Shown here in pieces: positions 1 through 10,336 of a stretch of DNA of 64,000 nt (positions within the stretch are counted from its first letter, which is position 1; each line of letters starts with the position of its first letter). Position numbers and translations under genes: made by a program. Source of the DNA: Acanthosepion esculentum (taxonomy: Eukaryota; Mollusca; Cephalopoda; Sepiida; Sepiidae); contig OZ038479.1 in NCBI GenBank assembly GCA_964036315.1, forward strand, positions 62,052,804 to 62,116,803. Direction: 5' to 3'. Under the pieces are notes generated by a model. That model was not told the origin of the DNA, ran no database searches, and saw only the letters and a program-made list of their open reading frames with translations.

Positions 1-166
1 TTGTTTTAAAAAGAAAACACTATATATTCCCGCATGTCTACTAAAATTTTAATTTGAAGTTGACCTTTTTTTTCTTTAGAGTAAAATGATGTAGTTCTAA
101 CGACATTAGTGTGACAGAATGCAACATTAAAATTTAACCAAAAGTTGCCATGAAACAATTTTAGTC

Positions 167-446
167 AGTTATGTGCCATGCGTGATACACGATTAGGCGA
201 TCATGTATCTTTCGATACATGACTGACGAGGCGGATTTTTTCCTGCAGTATGTTGCCATTTTTTTCTGAGGTAGACCAGTTAAAGTCCAAGGTCTGTCCT
301 GTTATTTACCCATAGCTGGGGGAGAAGAAGAGGAATCATACCTTTCCCAACGGTATTAGCACGTAAGTGAATGTAATGGATTTGACTAGAATTCGAACTC
401 GGCTCTCCGATTTCTCAATACGATCCGCTATCCATTACTCCCACAA
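167..446 (-). repeat. tRNA-derived SINE, family 1, near full length
   Basis: On the minus strand this reads as a Pol III type SINE: a B-box-like segment around 385-400 (gagttcgaattc), then a conserved body around 300-380 containing the complement of catacctttcccaacgg and agctgggggagaag, and a tail around 167-250. The same body recurs at 22617-22880, 28695-28872, 40400-40505, 47118-47390 and 61995-62135. The tail matches the end of the 47118 copy (gtgtatcacacatgacac). Recognised by comparing copies within the window; the family name is not known to me, though it resembles cephalopod tRNA SINEs. Confidence 0.75.
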
Positions 447-1057
447 TTTACATGGTTTATTTGAATATTTATTTGTATGAGTTTTAAGTTCTTATATTCC
501 ATGCTAACTTTAGATATTATGCAATTTACTATCGTGTTCCCATAAAAATGTATAATCATTTTAAATTTTCCATACGAAATTTGAATCGTTTACATTGAAG
601 TCACATTAAATTTAAGCGAGCTGTCATTGCCAGTGCATAAAGAGAGGTGACCGAACACGTATAAGACATTTGAACTGATATAAAAGACACGCGCAGTAAA
701 CAAATGCATTAAGTAAAACGTTATCTTTTCCTTTTAATAAAGTAATTATTAAAATAACTAATTTTCGTTGAATTCACTTTCTGTAACATCTACTGTAATT
801 TCTATAAATGCTACTTTATTCGGGGTGTGATTTTTATTCTAGAGATTCAATTTTGCAGTCAGCGAACATCACTCGTAAATAACAATGTTATTTTCGGATG
901 ATAAAAACTGATAGTAAAAGCAATCTAAACCCCCAAGTATGCAGAAACATTTTTTTATTATTATTTTTTTATTAGAAAACATTTTGGGGTTTATATATGC
1001 AAAATATAAACGGGCAATCTTGTCTGCACTCTTATGTGATATGTTTGTACGTTAAAA
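447..1057. other. AT-rich flank without recognisable gene
   Basis: AT-rich unique-looking sequence. No ORF of note, splice-flanked exon or repeat match inside the window was found. It ends in the AAAA that borders the retrovirus-like element. Confidence 0.5.
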
Positions 1058-1679
1058 TCTAACACTTTCGCCCCAGCCCCTCAACCTCCGACGTCTTACT
1101 CTTACTGGGTTGAGGTGTCTACTCGGTCTTCACCGAACTTAGGTCGTAGGTTCCCTGAGCATCATTCGACTGGTCCACTGGTTTAATTCTGCTTCCTGTT
1201 CTCGTTGTGTTTGGTTTGATCCAGAAAGCAGAAGTGATGTTCATCCATTCACGGTCGACAGAAGATGTAGACACGGCTGGAGAGTCTGTGCTAAGAAATT
1301 TAGAATGCACCAAAAAATATATATCTGCAGAAAGCCGGACAAACAACTATTCAATGGTTGAATTGTTAATGTCTTTTATATAGCAGAAAATAATAGTATA
1401 GAAAAGAAAAGGGTTACAGAAAGGAAAAGTATTTGACGTAAAAACTCATACATTGGATTCGAGAGAGAGAGAGAGAGAGAGAGAGTTGTGATTAGCTTGT
1501 TGTGAAATCGTCTCAGAACGATATACGACTCTTGCGATGGAGAGATAAAGATTTCTGTGCGCGGCTTAGAGTTGCGTTCCTCCTCGGCAGTAGTAACAGT
1601 AGCAATAATCTTCGTATTAGCAGAAGCATAGGTATTTATATTAACAGTACATGTAAGCGGGGGTTTTGTTCCAAATCCG

Positions 1680-1687
1680 TGACGTCA
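1680..1687. promoter_or_regulatory. CRE-like palindrome TGACGTCA, LTR copy A
   Basis: Perfect TGACGTCA, the consensus for CREB/ATF bZIP factors. It sits in the first of two related modules in the LTR; the equivalent in the other LTR is at 13309-13316. Function is inferred from the motif and its repeated conservation. Confidence 0.6.
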
Positions 1688-1812
1688 CTTCCAGTCTCCG
1701 ATATCTCTCCACCCAGCTCGACTGCACTCGACGACAGACGAGCCCAAAAACAACCTTTTTATTTTTGTAGCTTGTTCGACGTTTCCGTTTCCAGTGGTAG
1801 TAATAATAGTAG

Positions 1813-2636
1813 TGTTGTGAGACCGATACTTCCCTACATCATGGACTCTCCCAGTACTGCATTATTATGTGAATCATGGGCGTAGCATCAGTAATGCGCA
1901 GCCGCGTGTTGACGAGTTAACGGTCGAACTCTCTGCCTCTGAGCGGAGAGGAACCCGGACGAGGCTCCGCCGAAGGGCAGAGTCTCGTTCGGGGTGGTTG
2001 ACCAACCCGATTCTGTTTTTACAGTTTCTACGGGCTTTTTATGGCCGAGCCTATGGGCACGGGAATACCCCACTTTAAACCCGGCCTTGTGCCACATCTA
2101 TCCCTCGTGGGGAGGACAGTAAATACAGTCATGCACAGCCGCGTGTTCTGCTGTCGAACTCTCTGTTTGGCAGAGAGGAACTCGGACGAGGCTTTGCCGC
2201 AGGGCAAAGTTTCGTTCGGGGAGGTAGACAGTCCCTAAACTCGTGTATACTGGTTGTAAATGGGTATATTTTTGGCCGAGCCTAAGGGGTCGGTAAGCCC
2301 ACGTTAAACCGGCCTTGTGCCACATTCGACCCGTGTTGGGGGGGGGGTTAAATATAGTAATGTGCAGCCGCGTGTTGACGAGTTAACGGTCGAACTCTCT
2401 ACCTCTAGGGGGAGAGGAACCCGGACGAGGCTCCGCCGAAGGGTAGTGTCTCGTTCGGGGTGGTTGACCAACCCGATTCTGTTTTTACAGTTTCTACGGG
2501 CACTTTTTGGCCGAGCCTACGGGCTCGGGAATACTCCACTTTAAACCCGGCCTTGTGCCACATCTATCCTTCGTGGGGGGACAGTAAATACAGTAATGCC
2601 GCGCACGATAAAAATATTGGACACCACTCAGTGTGA
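1813..2636 (+). repeat. Left LTR of nested element, expanded by tandem units
   Basis: 1813-1907 matches the start of the right LTR (4648-4742). The match resumes near 2603-2636 (acgata...ggacaccact) after an insertion of about 700 bp of tandem repeats. The rest of the LTR, equivalent to about 4765-4882, is missing; sequence passes straight into RT at about 2637. Confidence 0.8.
1889..2603 (+). repeat. Three-unit GC-rich tandem array (~229-237 bp units)
   Basis: The anchor cagccgcgtg occurs at 1899, 2136 and 2365, giving periods of 237 and 229 bp. Each unit carries gaactctct, a gagaggaac...cggacgaggct block, tcgttcgggg, ggccgagcct, ccggccttgtgccacat and acagtaaatacagt. Units 1 and 3 are most alike. 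They are absent from the right LTR. Much richer in GC than the surroundings. Confidence 0.85.
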
Positions 2637-3335
2637 TTTCTTCTTACAAGAGATCAAATACCTAGCTCACATTATAAATAGAGACGGTCGTCGACCGGAT
2701 CCAGAAAGAGCTAATGCAATCAGAAACATGCCGGCCCCAGTTAACGTTCAATCGTTACAAAGCTTCCTCGGCCTTGCTAACTTCTACCAAGGTTTCATTA
2801 AGAACATGCAGAATTTGAGAGGGCCTTTTAAAAAGGATAAAGCATGGGTATGGACCCCTGAATCCCAAGACGCATTCGAGAAGATCAAGAAAACACTTAC
2901 TTCAGATCTCTCTCTCACCCACTACGACCCTAATCTCGACATCATAGCCGCAAGTGATGCAAGCCCATACGGCATCGGTGCTTGCATTCTCCACTAACTG
3001 CCAGATGGTTCACGAAAAGCCATAGCACACGCATCTAGATCTTTACTACCATCAGAGAAACAATATTCCCAAATAGAGAAAGAGGCTCTAGGGATACCTA
3101 CATGGAAGACGGTTCATACTGCAAACGGACCATAAACCTTTAATAACAATTTTCGGTTCCAAGAAAGGCCTACCGGTCTATACGGTGAATAGATTACTTC
3201 GGAACGATTCTTTTGAATTACAATTTTAAGATCGAGTTCCTAAAATCTAAAAGTATTTGTCATGCGGACAGTTTATCGCGACTCATTCCTAAAAATACGG
3301 AAGTTTTTGAAACTCCATCATTGCTACACTAAGGA
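2617..3335 (+). pseudogene. gypsy RT thumb / RNase H remnant of nested element
   Basis: The open part 2617-2995 encodes the C-terminal RT connection: a CDFFLQEIKYLAHII-type segment, MPAPVNVQSLQSFLGLANFY and a stretch ending in the RNase H start ASDASPYGIGACILH, with the first catalytic Asp. A stop follows at 2996. RNase H continues in the same and other frames with residues such as [19 protein letters not shown] (catalytic Glu region) and a TDHKPL-like block near 3120-3140, broken by stops. The catalytic YLDD part of RT is absent because of the upstream deletion. In a live element this would copy the RNA genome and degrade the template; here it cannot. Confidence 0.85.
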
Positions 3336-3557
3336 CGAATTATGAAATCAAAAATATGATTGCGAATACAATTAGGGAACTCCCAGTTACTTTGGCCGAC
3401 ATAAAAAGGGAGTCTCGAGAGGATGAATTCATCCAAAGTATCAAAAACAAAATTCGCAACAAAGACCTAAATGTGCCTGAAGTTTTCTCCCTCTGTGAGG
3501 ATGTCCTACTGCATAATTCCAAATAGCCTATAAAGAAAAATCCTCAAGGATTTTCAT

Positions 3558-4572
3558 ATGGGACAACCGGGGAAGAACCTTACGAAAAGCCACATGCTCT
3601 GCTACGTATATTGGCCAAATATGGACAAAGACATAGCAGACATGATAGAATCTTGTAAGGGATGCGTGCTTGCAGCAAAATCTCCGACCACGACGTGCAA
3701 ACCATGGCAAACACAGACCATCCATGGCAGAGAATTCATGTGGATTTTGCAGGGCACCTAGACAACATGTACTACCTTATTGTTCTGGATAGCCACTCAA
3801 AATGGCCTGGGTCCTGCAATGTAAAAAAAACAATCACCAACTGCACGATCGGATTTTTACACGAGCTATTCGCGCGTTTTGGCGTGGTAGATTGTGTAGT
3901 GACTGATAATGGCACTCAATTTACATCAAGTGAATTCAGAGACTTTTGCAAGTCGTATCAAGTGGACCACATTACGACGCCTCAGTATCACCCCAGGTCG
4001 AACAGTCAGGCCGAGAGGTACGTGGACACTCTAAAAAGAGCTTTAAAAAGGCACTAGGCACACCGACGGATAGAGCATTACAACAGTTTCTGCAGGTGTA
4101 TAGGATAACCCCTAATCCTAACACGCCTATGGGACGCTTGCCTGCAGAAACAATGTTCGCAAGAAAAATCAAGTCCGTCTTTGATAAACTCATTCCACGG
4201 CAAGCGAAGTTCAAGAAAACCGTCTCGTTTCCTAAGAAATATTTTAATCCTGGCGACAAAGTCCCTTTTAAGGCTTACAAAAACAACATAACATTCTGGG
4301 AAGTAGGCAACATCAAACAGAGAATTGGCGAACTGGTCTATATTGTCCAGGGACCGAAAAATACCCACAAACGCCATATGAACCAGCTCAGGAAATGCCG
4401 TTTGAAGGAATCAGAGGAATCATCACAAAATATCTGCGAAGAACCAATCGATGTAATATTCGAACATTTCGATCTTGACATGCCCCAAGTCTCTCCGGAA
4501 ATACGACGCTCGGGGAGAAAGAGAAAATTTACTCAACCACTCGACGTGAATCCCAAGAGGATGAGGTATTAA
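3558..4572 (+). pseudogene. gypsy integrase remnant of nested element
   Basis: The zinc-binding N-terminal part is seen near 3590-3665 (YVYWPNMDKDIADMIESCKG). The catalytic core runs in 3662-4057: HVDFAG holds the first Asp, VVTDNGTQF the second, and the Glu in SQAERYVDTLKR follows exactly 35 residues after the second Asp, so the DD35E triad is preserved. A frame change near 4020-4050 joins it to the C-terminal domain in the 3946-4572 frame, which carries basic segments and ends at 4572. At least two frameshifts separate the three parts, so no complete integrase is made. A polypurine tract follows about 65 bp downstream. Confidence 0.88.
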
Positions 4573-4636
4573 CAGTTTTACTTCTTTTTTTTTCTTCAAG
4601 GAAAAAAAGAGAGAGAAAAAAAAGAGGAAAACTCTT

Positions 4637-4647
4637 GGAAGTGGGGG
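4637..4647 (+). promoter_or_regulatory. Polypurine tract of nested element
   Basis: ggaagtggggg directly precedes the right LTR (TGTTGTG at 4648), the position expected of the plus-strand primer. Confidence 0.7.
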
Positions 4648-4882
4648 TGTTGTGAGACCGATACTTCCCTACATCATGGACTCTCCCAGTACTATATTAT
4701 TATGTGAATCATGGGAGTGGCACCAGTAATGCGCAGCCGCGTACGATACCAATATCGGACACCACTGGGTAGTAAGCTCTGCTTACACTATTCTTTGTAA
4801 CTTTTCTGTTTAATATATCTTTCTTACCTCTAACCCGTGTTCCGTGTTTTCCTTTCGTGGCCCCTGCTTCGGGTCCACATCA
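4648..4882 (+). repeat. Right LTR of nested gypsy element (235 bp)
   Basis: Begins TG and ends CA, and is flanked on the right by the AGTAG target duplicate. Its first ~95 bp align with 1813-1907. Lacks the tandem units found in the left LTR. Confidence 0.9.
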
Positions 4883-4976
4883 AGTAGCAGTAGTAGTCTT
4901 AGATTGTTGGAGTAGTAATTCGCTTCTTCGTACTTATATCAACAAAATATGTTAGCGGGCGTTTGGTTCCAATCTC

Positions 4977-4984
4977 TGACGTCA
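4977..4984. promoter_or_regulatory. CRE-like palindrome TGACGTCA, LTR copy B
   Basis: Second perfect TGACGTCA of the left LTR, within the second copy of the duplicated module (ccagtctccga, acccagctcgactgcactcg). Equivalent to 13531-13538. Confidence 0.6.
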
Positions 4985-5071
4985 CTTCCAGTCTCCGACC
5001 TCTCTCTACCCAGCTCGACTGCACTCGACGGCAGACGAGCCAACCACACTGTCAACAGATTTCTGTGCGCG

Positions 5072-5079
5072 TTTATATA
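5072..5079 (-). promoter_or_regulatory. TATA box of left LTR
   Basis: Reads TATATAAA on the minus strand, close to the conserved gcgcacagaaatct. Also present in the right LTR at 13626-13633. Placed between the LTR start and the CRE modules in element orientation. Confidence 0.5.
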
Positions 5080-5379
5080 GATAAACCTGGCTGATCATAA
5101 ATCGACTCTTGGCCCGCAACGATTATCACGAGTGCTGCCTTCAACCCAAAATCATGTGAATTTCAAAGTTCCTCATAGCCTTAGTAAGCTCTATTTTAAA
5201 TTTTATCGGATAAAAATTATCTCGATCATCTTCCATTGTCTTCCTAATGACCCAATTCCAAATGGGCTAGATCAGATTCCCATCAATAAACAAAATTGTT
5301 CTGATCTAATTTCGCTGTTCAAATCTACTATCAATAAAAAATGTGTTTGTGTGTGGTTCCCAAACTCTCTCTGTTACAG

Positions 5380-5389
5380 TTCCTCCCCT
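5380..5389 (-). promoter_or_regulatory. Polypurine tract of env-bearing element
   Basis: Minus strand reads aggggaggaa next to the start of the 3' LTR (TGTAACAG), as expected for the plus-strand primer. Confidence 0.65.
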
Positions 5390-5804
5390 ACCCATCTGCC
5401 ATTTACTAGTAAATGACACATGAGCTTTCCTATCAACAAAGTATGAGAAAACCCAGTCCAACATGCTTCTGACTAGGGTTTGCTTAAACATACGTCTCTT
5501 CCAGCATGCAAAGGTAGCGTTTTCAGTTCTTCTTAGGGCTCATTATGCCCACTTACATTTTCATTGTCCTTACGATACATATGTACATGCAACTTCCAGT
5601 TAAAGTTCACTGTTGTGTGATCTTCGCAACACTCTTTACCAATTATTTCAGTCTCATTAAAAAAAAATATATTTTAAATTCGATTTATTTCGTAAATCTG
5701 TCCCTCCGATTTTGTCTAGCCTTCACAACAGGCTTTGTCGAATCTTTTGTTGGTTCAGGTCCTTCCAGGACAATCGTGGACTCTTCTTCAATATCAGTTA
5801 GGGG

Positions 5805-6943
5805 TCACAACGCTTGGGACCTACCTTGATAAAGTGCACTAACTGGAATCCCTCCTTCACTCATGCACTCCTGTGCCAGTTTATTCTGCCCGGTCGACAA
5901 CACCGCACGCCTCTTCAACCTCCACCAGACCAGCAAGGCCACAACTATCATTAGTATAATTCCCACAACGGTCGGCCAGGTTGTTATAGCAACCAAATTC
6001 TCTCTCCATCCCGAATTCGGCGTACCTATCTTATCTAACTCCAACATCAACCGTCCAAGATCAATCTTATCGATTGGCTTTAACAACGCCGGCATCTTTT
6101 CTAGCGACATCTTAGGAATCTCCCTTACAATGGGTTCCCACAATCCCGTCCATCCACTGGCATTCTTTCCGGAGTCATTATACTCGGAGACAGGTGTCCC
6201 AGCGACAGCATGTCTAATTGTGCTCTCACATGCTCTAACAACACCGTTAAAGAGTGACTTGTTTGACGTACCTTACTCATGAGAGCTAATAATTGAAAAT
6301 ACCTTTGCAAAACCCCTCTAATTTCTGTAATTCTGTTGTTACAGACGTGGTTACATTTATCACTTCCTTTCTAAAAACCCGTAGGTGAGAAATCAACCAA
6401 TTGATACTTCCTCTATTCTTAGCCAATTCCAGCCTAGTAACATTGAGTATAGATACGCTTTCTCTAACCGACTGAGCCATTGCTTGTTGTCTCTGTTCTA
6501 CCGCCTGTAATTTCCTCTTATTTACTCTCACTTCGCCTTCGGAGACTGTACCAAACAACACGCTTAATGCCTTTCCCACTATAGGTAATACTGCCCTCTT
6601 TTGCCTGGTCCGTAACAACTTTATTCCTTTCAAATAGTAACTTATATCCTTCCATTGCTTCTCAAGTATTAGGGATTCTTGAGCTAAGGTGTATAATATA
6701 CGGTGGTATTCCGGTGTCTCCGGTGACTTGGGTTCTGACTGTATCTAGTTTGTCCACTTCGGTCTTCAACTGACCCAAAATAACTTATCATACGGCTGCA
6801 GGTCTATCACCAAAGTTATCAACCACTTTGATCTAGTTATAATCACTTCGCTAGTCTTCTGAAAATCCAGTATTCTCAGTGTGTTCCCAGGTATTAGCTA
6901 CCACAATTAGCATCGTCAGTACCACGAGCCTCCTCTCGTCCAT
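5805..6943 (-). pseudogene. env: Broken env gene: class I-like envelope glycoprotein
   Basis: Reads on the minus strand from an ATG at 6943 that opens a hydrophobic signal-peptide-like N-terminus. A stop appears about 31 codons later and the frame changes before 6633. The segment 6633-6286 begins with a basic furin-type site RQKR followed at once by a small, glycine/alanine-rich hydrophobic stretch resembling a fusion peptide, then a heptad-like helical region and two N-glycosylation motifs (NVT). Another frameshift near 6300 leads to 6310-6125 and then 6143-5805, which ends in a single membrane anchor (WPTVVGIILMIVVALLVWW) followed by a basic tail. The short region before the cleavage site is like baculovirus F and insect errantivirus Env rather than vertebrate retroviral SU-TM. 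This layout is visible; the family relationship is inference. It is not expressible as one protein in this copy. Confidence 0.8.
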
Positions 6944-7138
6944 GTCTGCAAAGAGACGGAGAGAATAATTCGTCTTACTCAATCATTCTCTTATTGTTTT
7001 TAGCGGGTGGTTACATCTTAGAGTGATAGCTCAAGCACCGACCCACATCACCACCAGCACCGTGCATGCATGGGGTCCGTCCACACAGTTCACCAGCACT
7101 GATGATAAATGCACAGTTAGTCCCAGACCGTCACTCGT

Positions 7139-7519
7139 TCACCACAGCCACTGTACGGTTTCACTTAATCCTTGGGCTCGGGCTGCACCCCCACCCCTTA
7201 ATTGCCATTTTAGTGGTAATTCCTCATTAACACTAGGTGCTTTTTCAGTCCGCAATTTACTCTGCAATTGAGTTAACGGAATTTCATCCTCTTCCTCCAA
7301 TTCACTCAGTTCTTCTTCCCTAAATTTAAGCTCAATCCCTGCTTCCTCAGAATGACCCGCTGTGGTCCGACTTACCTCCCTCAGCCTTCGAATGGGAGTT
7401 GGGCTAATTTCAATCTCCTCACTCCCTTCACTTTCACTCTCAGTCTCTAACCCTTCAGGTTCTACCAACGTAGTTTTCCTCAGCCTTTTCTGTTGAATTT
7501 TTGTTCCGGTTCCTTCCAT
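7139..7519 (-). CDS. Small acidic ORF between integrase and env (accessory-like)
   Basis: An open frame of 126 codons. Its ATG lies 5 nt after the TAG stop of pol and its TGA falls about 190 nt before the env ATG. The N-terminus is basic (KIQQKRLRKTT); the middle is highly acidic and serine-rich (ETESESEGSEEIEISPTPIRR, REEELSELEEEDE); the end is ordinary. No transmembrane segment or known domain is seen. It is the only gene of the element that is still open end to end. It could be an accessory protein, a separated Env leader or a C-terminal pol extension reached by readthrough. I do not recognise a family. Confidence 0.5.
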   Translation of the reverse strand: MEGTGTKIQQKRLRKTTLVEPEGLETESESEGSEEIEISPTPIRRLREVSRTTAGHSEEAGIELKFREEELSELEEEDEIPLTQLQSKLRTEKAPSVNEELPLKWQLRGGGAARAQGLSETVQWLW

Positions 7520-7523
7520 TCTC

Positions 7524-8646
7524 CTATTTCAGCTTTATATCATTCGCATGCACTCTCTTTACCTGTCCGGTCAATTGGTCCCAGATAACAAAGGAAACTG
7601 GACCCGTCTGCACCACGATCCTATAGTATGGACTCCATCTCTGGTCCAATTTACCTTCTCTCATGTGTATTTTGTAATACACTGGATCACCTATCTGGAA
7701 GGAAACTTCTCTATTTTTATTTACTCTATCGTTTCGCCTTTTCTGGGATCTTTGAATACTCCTCCTGACCTGCGTAAAAATGTTATGCTGTTGTTTTAAA
7801 ACTATTTGGTGATGATCCTCTCCTAAATACTTCCTCCTAGGTCGTAACAGATTGTCTATAGATAAGACTACATCCCTGCCATATATCAAGCAATAAGGGG
7901 AAAATTTTGTCGTCTCTTTCATTGAGAATCTCACAGCTGCTAACGCTTGGGTTATGAATAAATCCCAATTTTCCCTATTATCCTATGTTAGTTTAGCTAA
8001 CACATCAGAGAGGGTCTTATGAAATCTCTCTACCTTAGCGTTACTTTGGGGATGATATGGAGAGGTGGTTATGTGCTGTATGTTTAATTCTTCCAACGTC
8101 TCTCTCATAATCTGATTCACATTCTCCGATCCATTATCGGTAACCAACTGTTCGGGGGCCTCATACCTAGGGAATATTTCGTTCAGTATTATATCTGGCA
8201 CCGTTCGTGCTTTCTTATCCGGTATGGCAAATGCCTCAGGTCAATTCGTCAGGCAGTCCACAAAACTCACTATGTAAAGATTACCTCTATGTGTTTCTCC
8301 ATAGGGCCCGGAAATATCCATGCTTACTTTCTGAAATGGATAATTCGGAACATCCGTTTCTAATACTGGGGCAACCCTACTCCTTCGACTCTGTACTTGG
8401 CATGTTATACATTTTTTACATGGTTCACAACTTAGGCCAGTAGTAAGTTCTCATTATTAATCCATACGTCTTATCAATTCCCAGGTGTCCTAACCTCCTA
8501 TGGCATTGGTATAGAATTTCAGCTCTCAACTTCTCAGGTATCACCATTTTTAAACTTACTTCCTCATATCTTCCTGAAAGGTAATACAACACTCCATCGT
8601 GCGCCATATATTTGGAGGTACGCCCTGCCGCTACCCTGGTACTCAT
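7524..8646 (-). pseudogene. pol: Integrase of env-bearing element, frameshifted
   Basis: The N-terminal zinc domain begins in 8646-8425 (HRRLGHLGIDKTY..., the HH half); the CxxC half follows at about 8405-8425 in another frame (CEPCKKCITC). The catalytic core contains MDISGPYG (first Asp), LVTDNGSEN in 8201-7983 (second Asp) and Glu in KVERFHKTL, with exactly 35 residues between the second Asp and Glu. The C-terminal part 7934-7524 contains a GDPVYYK motif and TGPVSFVIWDQLTG, matching the GPY/F module of gypsy integrases, and ends NDIKLK before a TAG. Breaks lie near 8425, 8210 and 7980. All catalytic residues are preserved, but no continuous frame exists. Confidence 0.88.
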
Positions 8647-8730
8647 AGTTGCTATCTCGCCATCCTTTTGGCCTTGCCTAATAATATCTCTCCAAGGGGG
8701 GTCGGAAACAATCCCCGTTTCACTCGTTTC

Positions 8731-9290
8731 CTAATCTTCCCAACCAAGTCTCTCCTTCAACGCCTGTGAATTGATCACATTAATTTGGAATGCTTTATCA
8801 TACACACCCGGCTCCAACCTGACAGATTCGGTCTCTAATTGCCTGGGAATCCTCGATAACAGGTCAGCACAGGTATTATCCTTCCCTGCCAAATATTCTA
8901 TTCTGCAGTTATACCCACTTAACTTCAATGCCCACTGCTGTATCTTCTTATTCGTCCACTCCGCCTCTAACAAATATTTGAGGGGTTGGTGGTCTGTTTT
9001 AATGGTAAACACAGCCCCACTCAAATAATAATCTAATTTCTGCACAGCATACAGAATGGCGAACGCCTCTTTTTCTATTACTGGCCACCTTTGCTGAGTC
9101 TCGGAGAGCCGATGAGACAGAAAATAGATCGGCACTTCCTCAGGCACACCCGGTACTGGTCCATCCTTATCGGGACATGGTTGTGTAAGAACCCCCCCCC
9201 CCCGATACATTTATCGCTAGCATCGGTGTACAGTACCATGGGCTTACTCAGATCTGGATAGGCCAACAGGCGTACAGCTGTCAGCTGGTC
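8731..9290 (-). pseudogene. pol: RNase H domain of env-bearing element
   Basis: 9266-9196 gives the start of RNase H (KPMVLYTDASDKCIGG, first catalytic Asp). A homopolymer (9188-9200, C-run on plus strand) coincides with a frameshift. The 9210-8731 frame then continues with PIYFLSHRLSETQQRW, EKEAFAILYAVQKLDYYL (catalytic Glu), FTIKTDHQPLKYLL (Asp) and AGKDNTCADLLSRI (final Asp). Typical gypsy RNase H that removes the RNA template during cDNA synthesis. Confidence 0.88.
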
Positions 9291-9292
9291 CT

Positions 9293-10327
9293 TTAGGGCC
9301 TCGAATGCACGCTGACAATCCTCGGTCCACTTAAACCTAGCATGCTTCTTAGAGCTATTAGAGGGCCTGCTAGCTGACTAAATGCTGGTATGAACCTCCA
9401 GTAATATTCGATGGCTCCAATAAATCCCCTAATATCTCTTACGGTCTTTGGTGCGGGCATGGCTCTGATAACCTCAACTTTGTCTAATTCCGTTTTTATT
9501 CCTTCTTTGTTTACGATAAACCCTAAATATTTTGTCTCTTCTTTCATAAACTGACACTTCGATAATTTTAATTTTAATCCATGTTCTCTACCTATCGAAC
9601 ACCTGCAGATGTTCAAAATGCTCCTCCAGTGATTTTGAAAATACCATGATGTCATCTAGATACGCCATGGCAAATGCCCCAGTGCCATTCAATACGATGG
9701 ACATTAACTGACTGAATACACCCGGGGTGTTTGCCAGCTCAAACGGCATAACCCTAAAATTGAAGAGACCCATGTGGAAGGTAAAAGCGGTCTTTTCCTG
9801 GTCCTTTTTGCTAAGTGCTACCTGCCAATATCCCGAACCAAGGTGGAAAAACATTTATATTTTCCTAAAAGAGCTAGAATATCATCAATCAAGGGGTGGG
9901 GCACTGCCAGCGGTTTCGTAATGGCATTTAATTGACGAAAATCCACACAAAACCTATGCCCTCCTTCCTTCTTTTCAATAATCACTATTGGAAAACTCCA
10001 GGGAGATTTGGATCTTTCGATCATCCCTGATTCCATCATTTCATTCACTGCGTCCTCTACTAATTTTCTTTTGTGGATTGGGGTCCTATATGGACTTCAC
10101 TTAATAGGTGGGTGATTACCCGTGTCTATCTTCATTTCGACTGTCTCCGTCTGTCCCAGTTCCTTATCAGTAATGGCTATTACCTCCCGATTACCGTTCA
10201 GCAACCCCCTCAATTTCCTCCTATAACGCTCAGGGGTTGTTATATATTCATCCCTTATTTCATCGCTACTTGTCTTATTCCCAGGCCTATTCTCACTCCA
10301 TACTCTCGCCTGTTCGACTTCTCTCAC
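9293..10327 (-). pseudogene. pol: Reverse transcriptase of env-bearing element, broken
   Basis: The fingers/palm start is near 10130 (ETVEMKIDTGNHPPIK) and meets a stop at about 10096. The frame 10048-9818 has SPWSFPIVIIEKKEGGHRF and CVDFRQLNAITKPLAVPHPL; 9854-9588 has SGYWQVALSKKDQEKTAF, FRVMPFELANTPGVFSQLM and the catalytic AMAYLDDIMVFSKS. The thumb follows in 9655-9293 (KLSKCQF, YLGFIVNKEGI, MPAPKTVRDIRGFIGAIEYYWRFIP). All core RT motifs are recognisable. Disruptions lie near 10096, 9840 and 9600. Length and motif spacing fit Ty3/gypsy RT. The window 10327-10150 upstream is the poorly conserved link after protease. Confidence 0.9.
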
Positions 10328-10336
10328 TGGGCACGC

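Larger units (their letters stand above)
1813..4882 (+). mobile_element. Nested gypsy LTR retrotransposon, internally deleted
   Basis: Plus-strand element bounded by TGTTGTGAGACC at 1813 and a right LTR ending CA at 4882. The 5-bp target AGTAG is duplicated at 1808-1812 and 4883-4887, and the uninterrupted site is visible in the other LTR near 13435-13445, which proves insertion into the outer LTR. The body keeps only the RT C-terminal part, RNase H and integrase; the PBS, gag, protease and RT fingers/palm are missing. The left LTR is fused to RT by a deletion and carries a three-unit tandem array. Both the TSD size and the domain order fit Ty3/gypsy. Confidence 0.92.
1058..5378 (-). repeat. 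3' LTR of the env-bearing element, split by a nested element
   Basis: Matches 12701-13941 along its whole length once 1813-4887 (nested element plus one target-site copy) is removed, leaving about 1246 bp against 1241 bp. Begins TCTAACAC and ends CTGTTACA on the plus strand. Holds a GA repeat (1461-1486), two TGACGTCA sites and a TATA sequence, described separately. Confidence 0.9.

Noticed and set aside
1502..1885. 127-codon plus-strand frame in the left LTR
   Set aside because: It spans LTR sequence and crosses the nested insertion boundary; antisense to the element and not conserved as a frame in the other LTR.
1869..2544. Several 65-75-codon frames in the tandem array
   Set aside because: Paired frames on both strands arise from the repeated units; no start context or domain.
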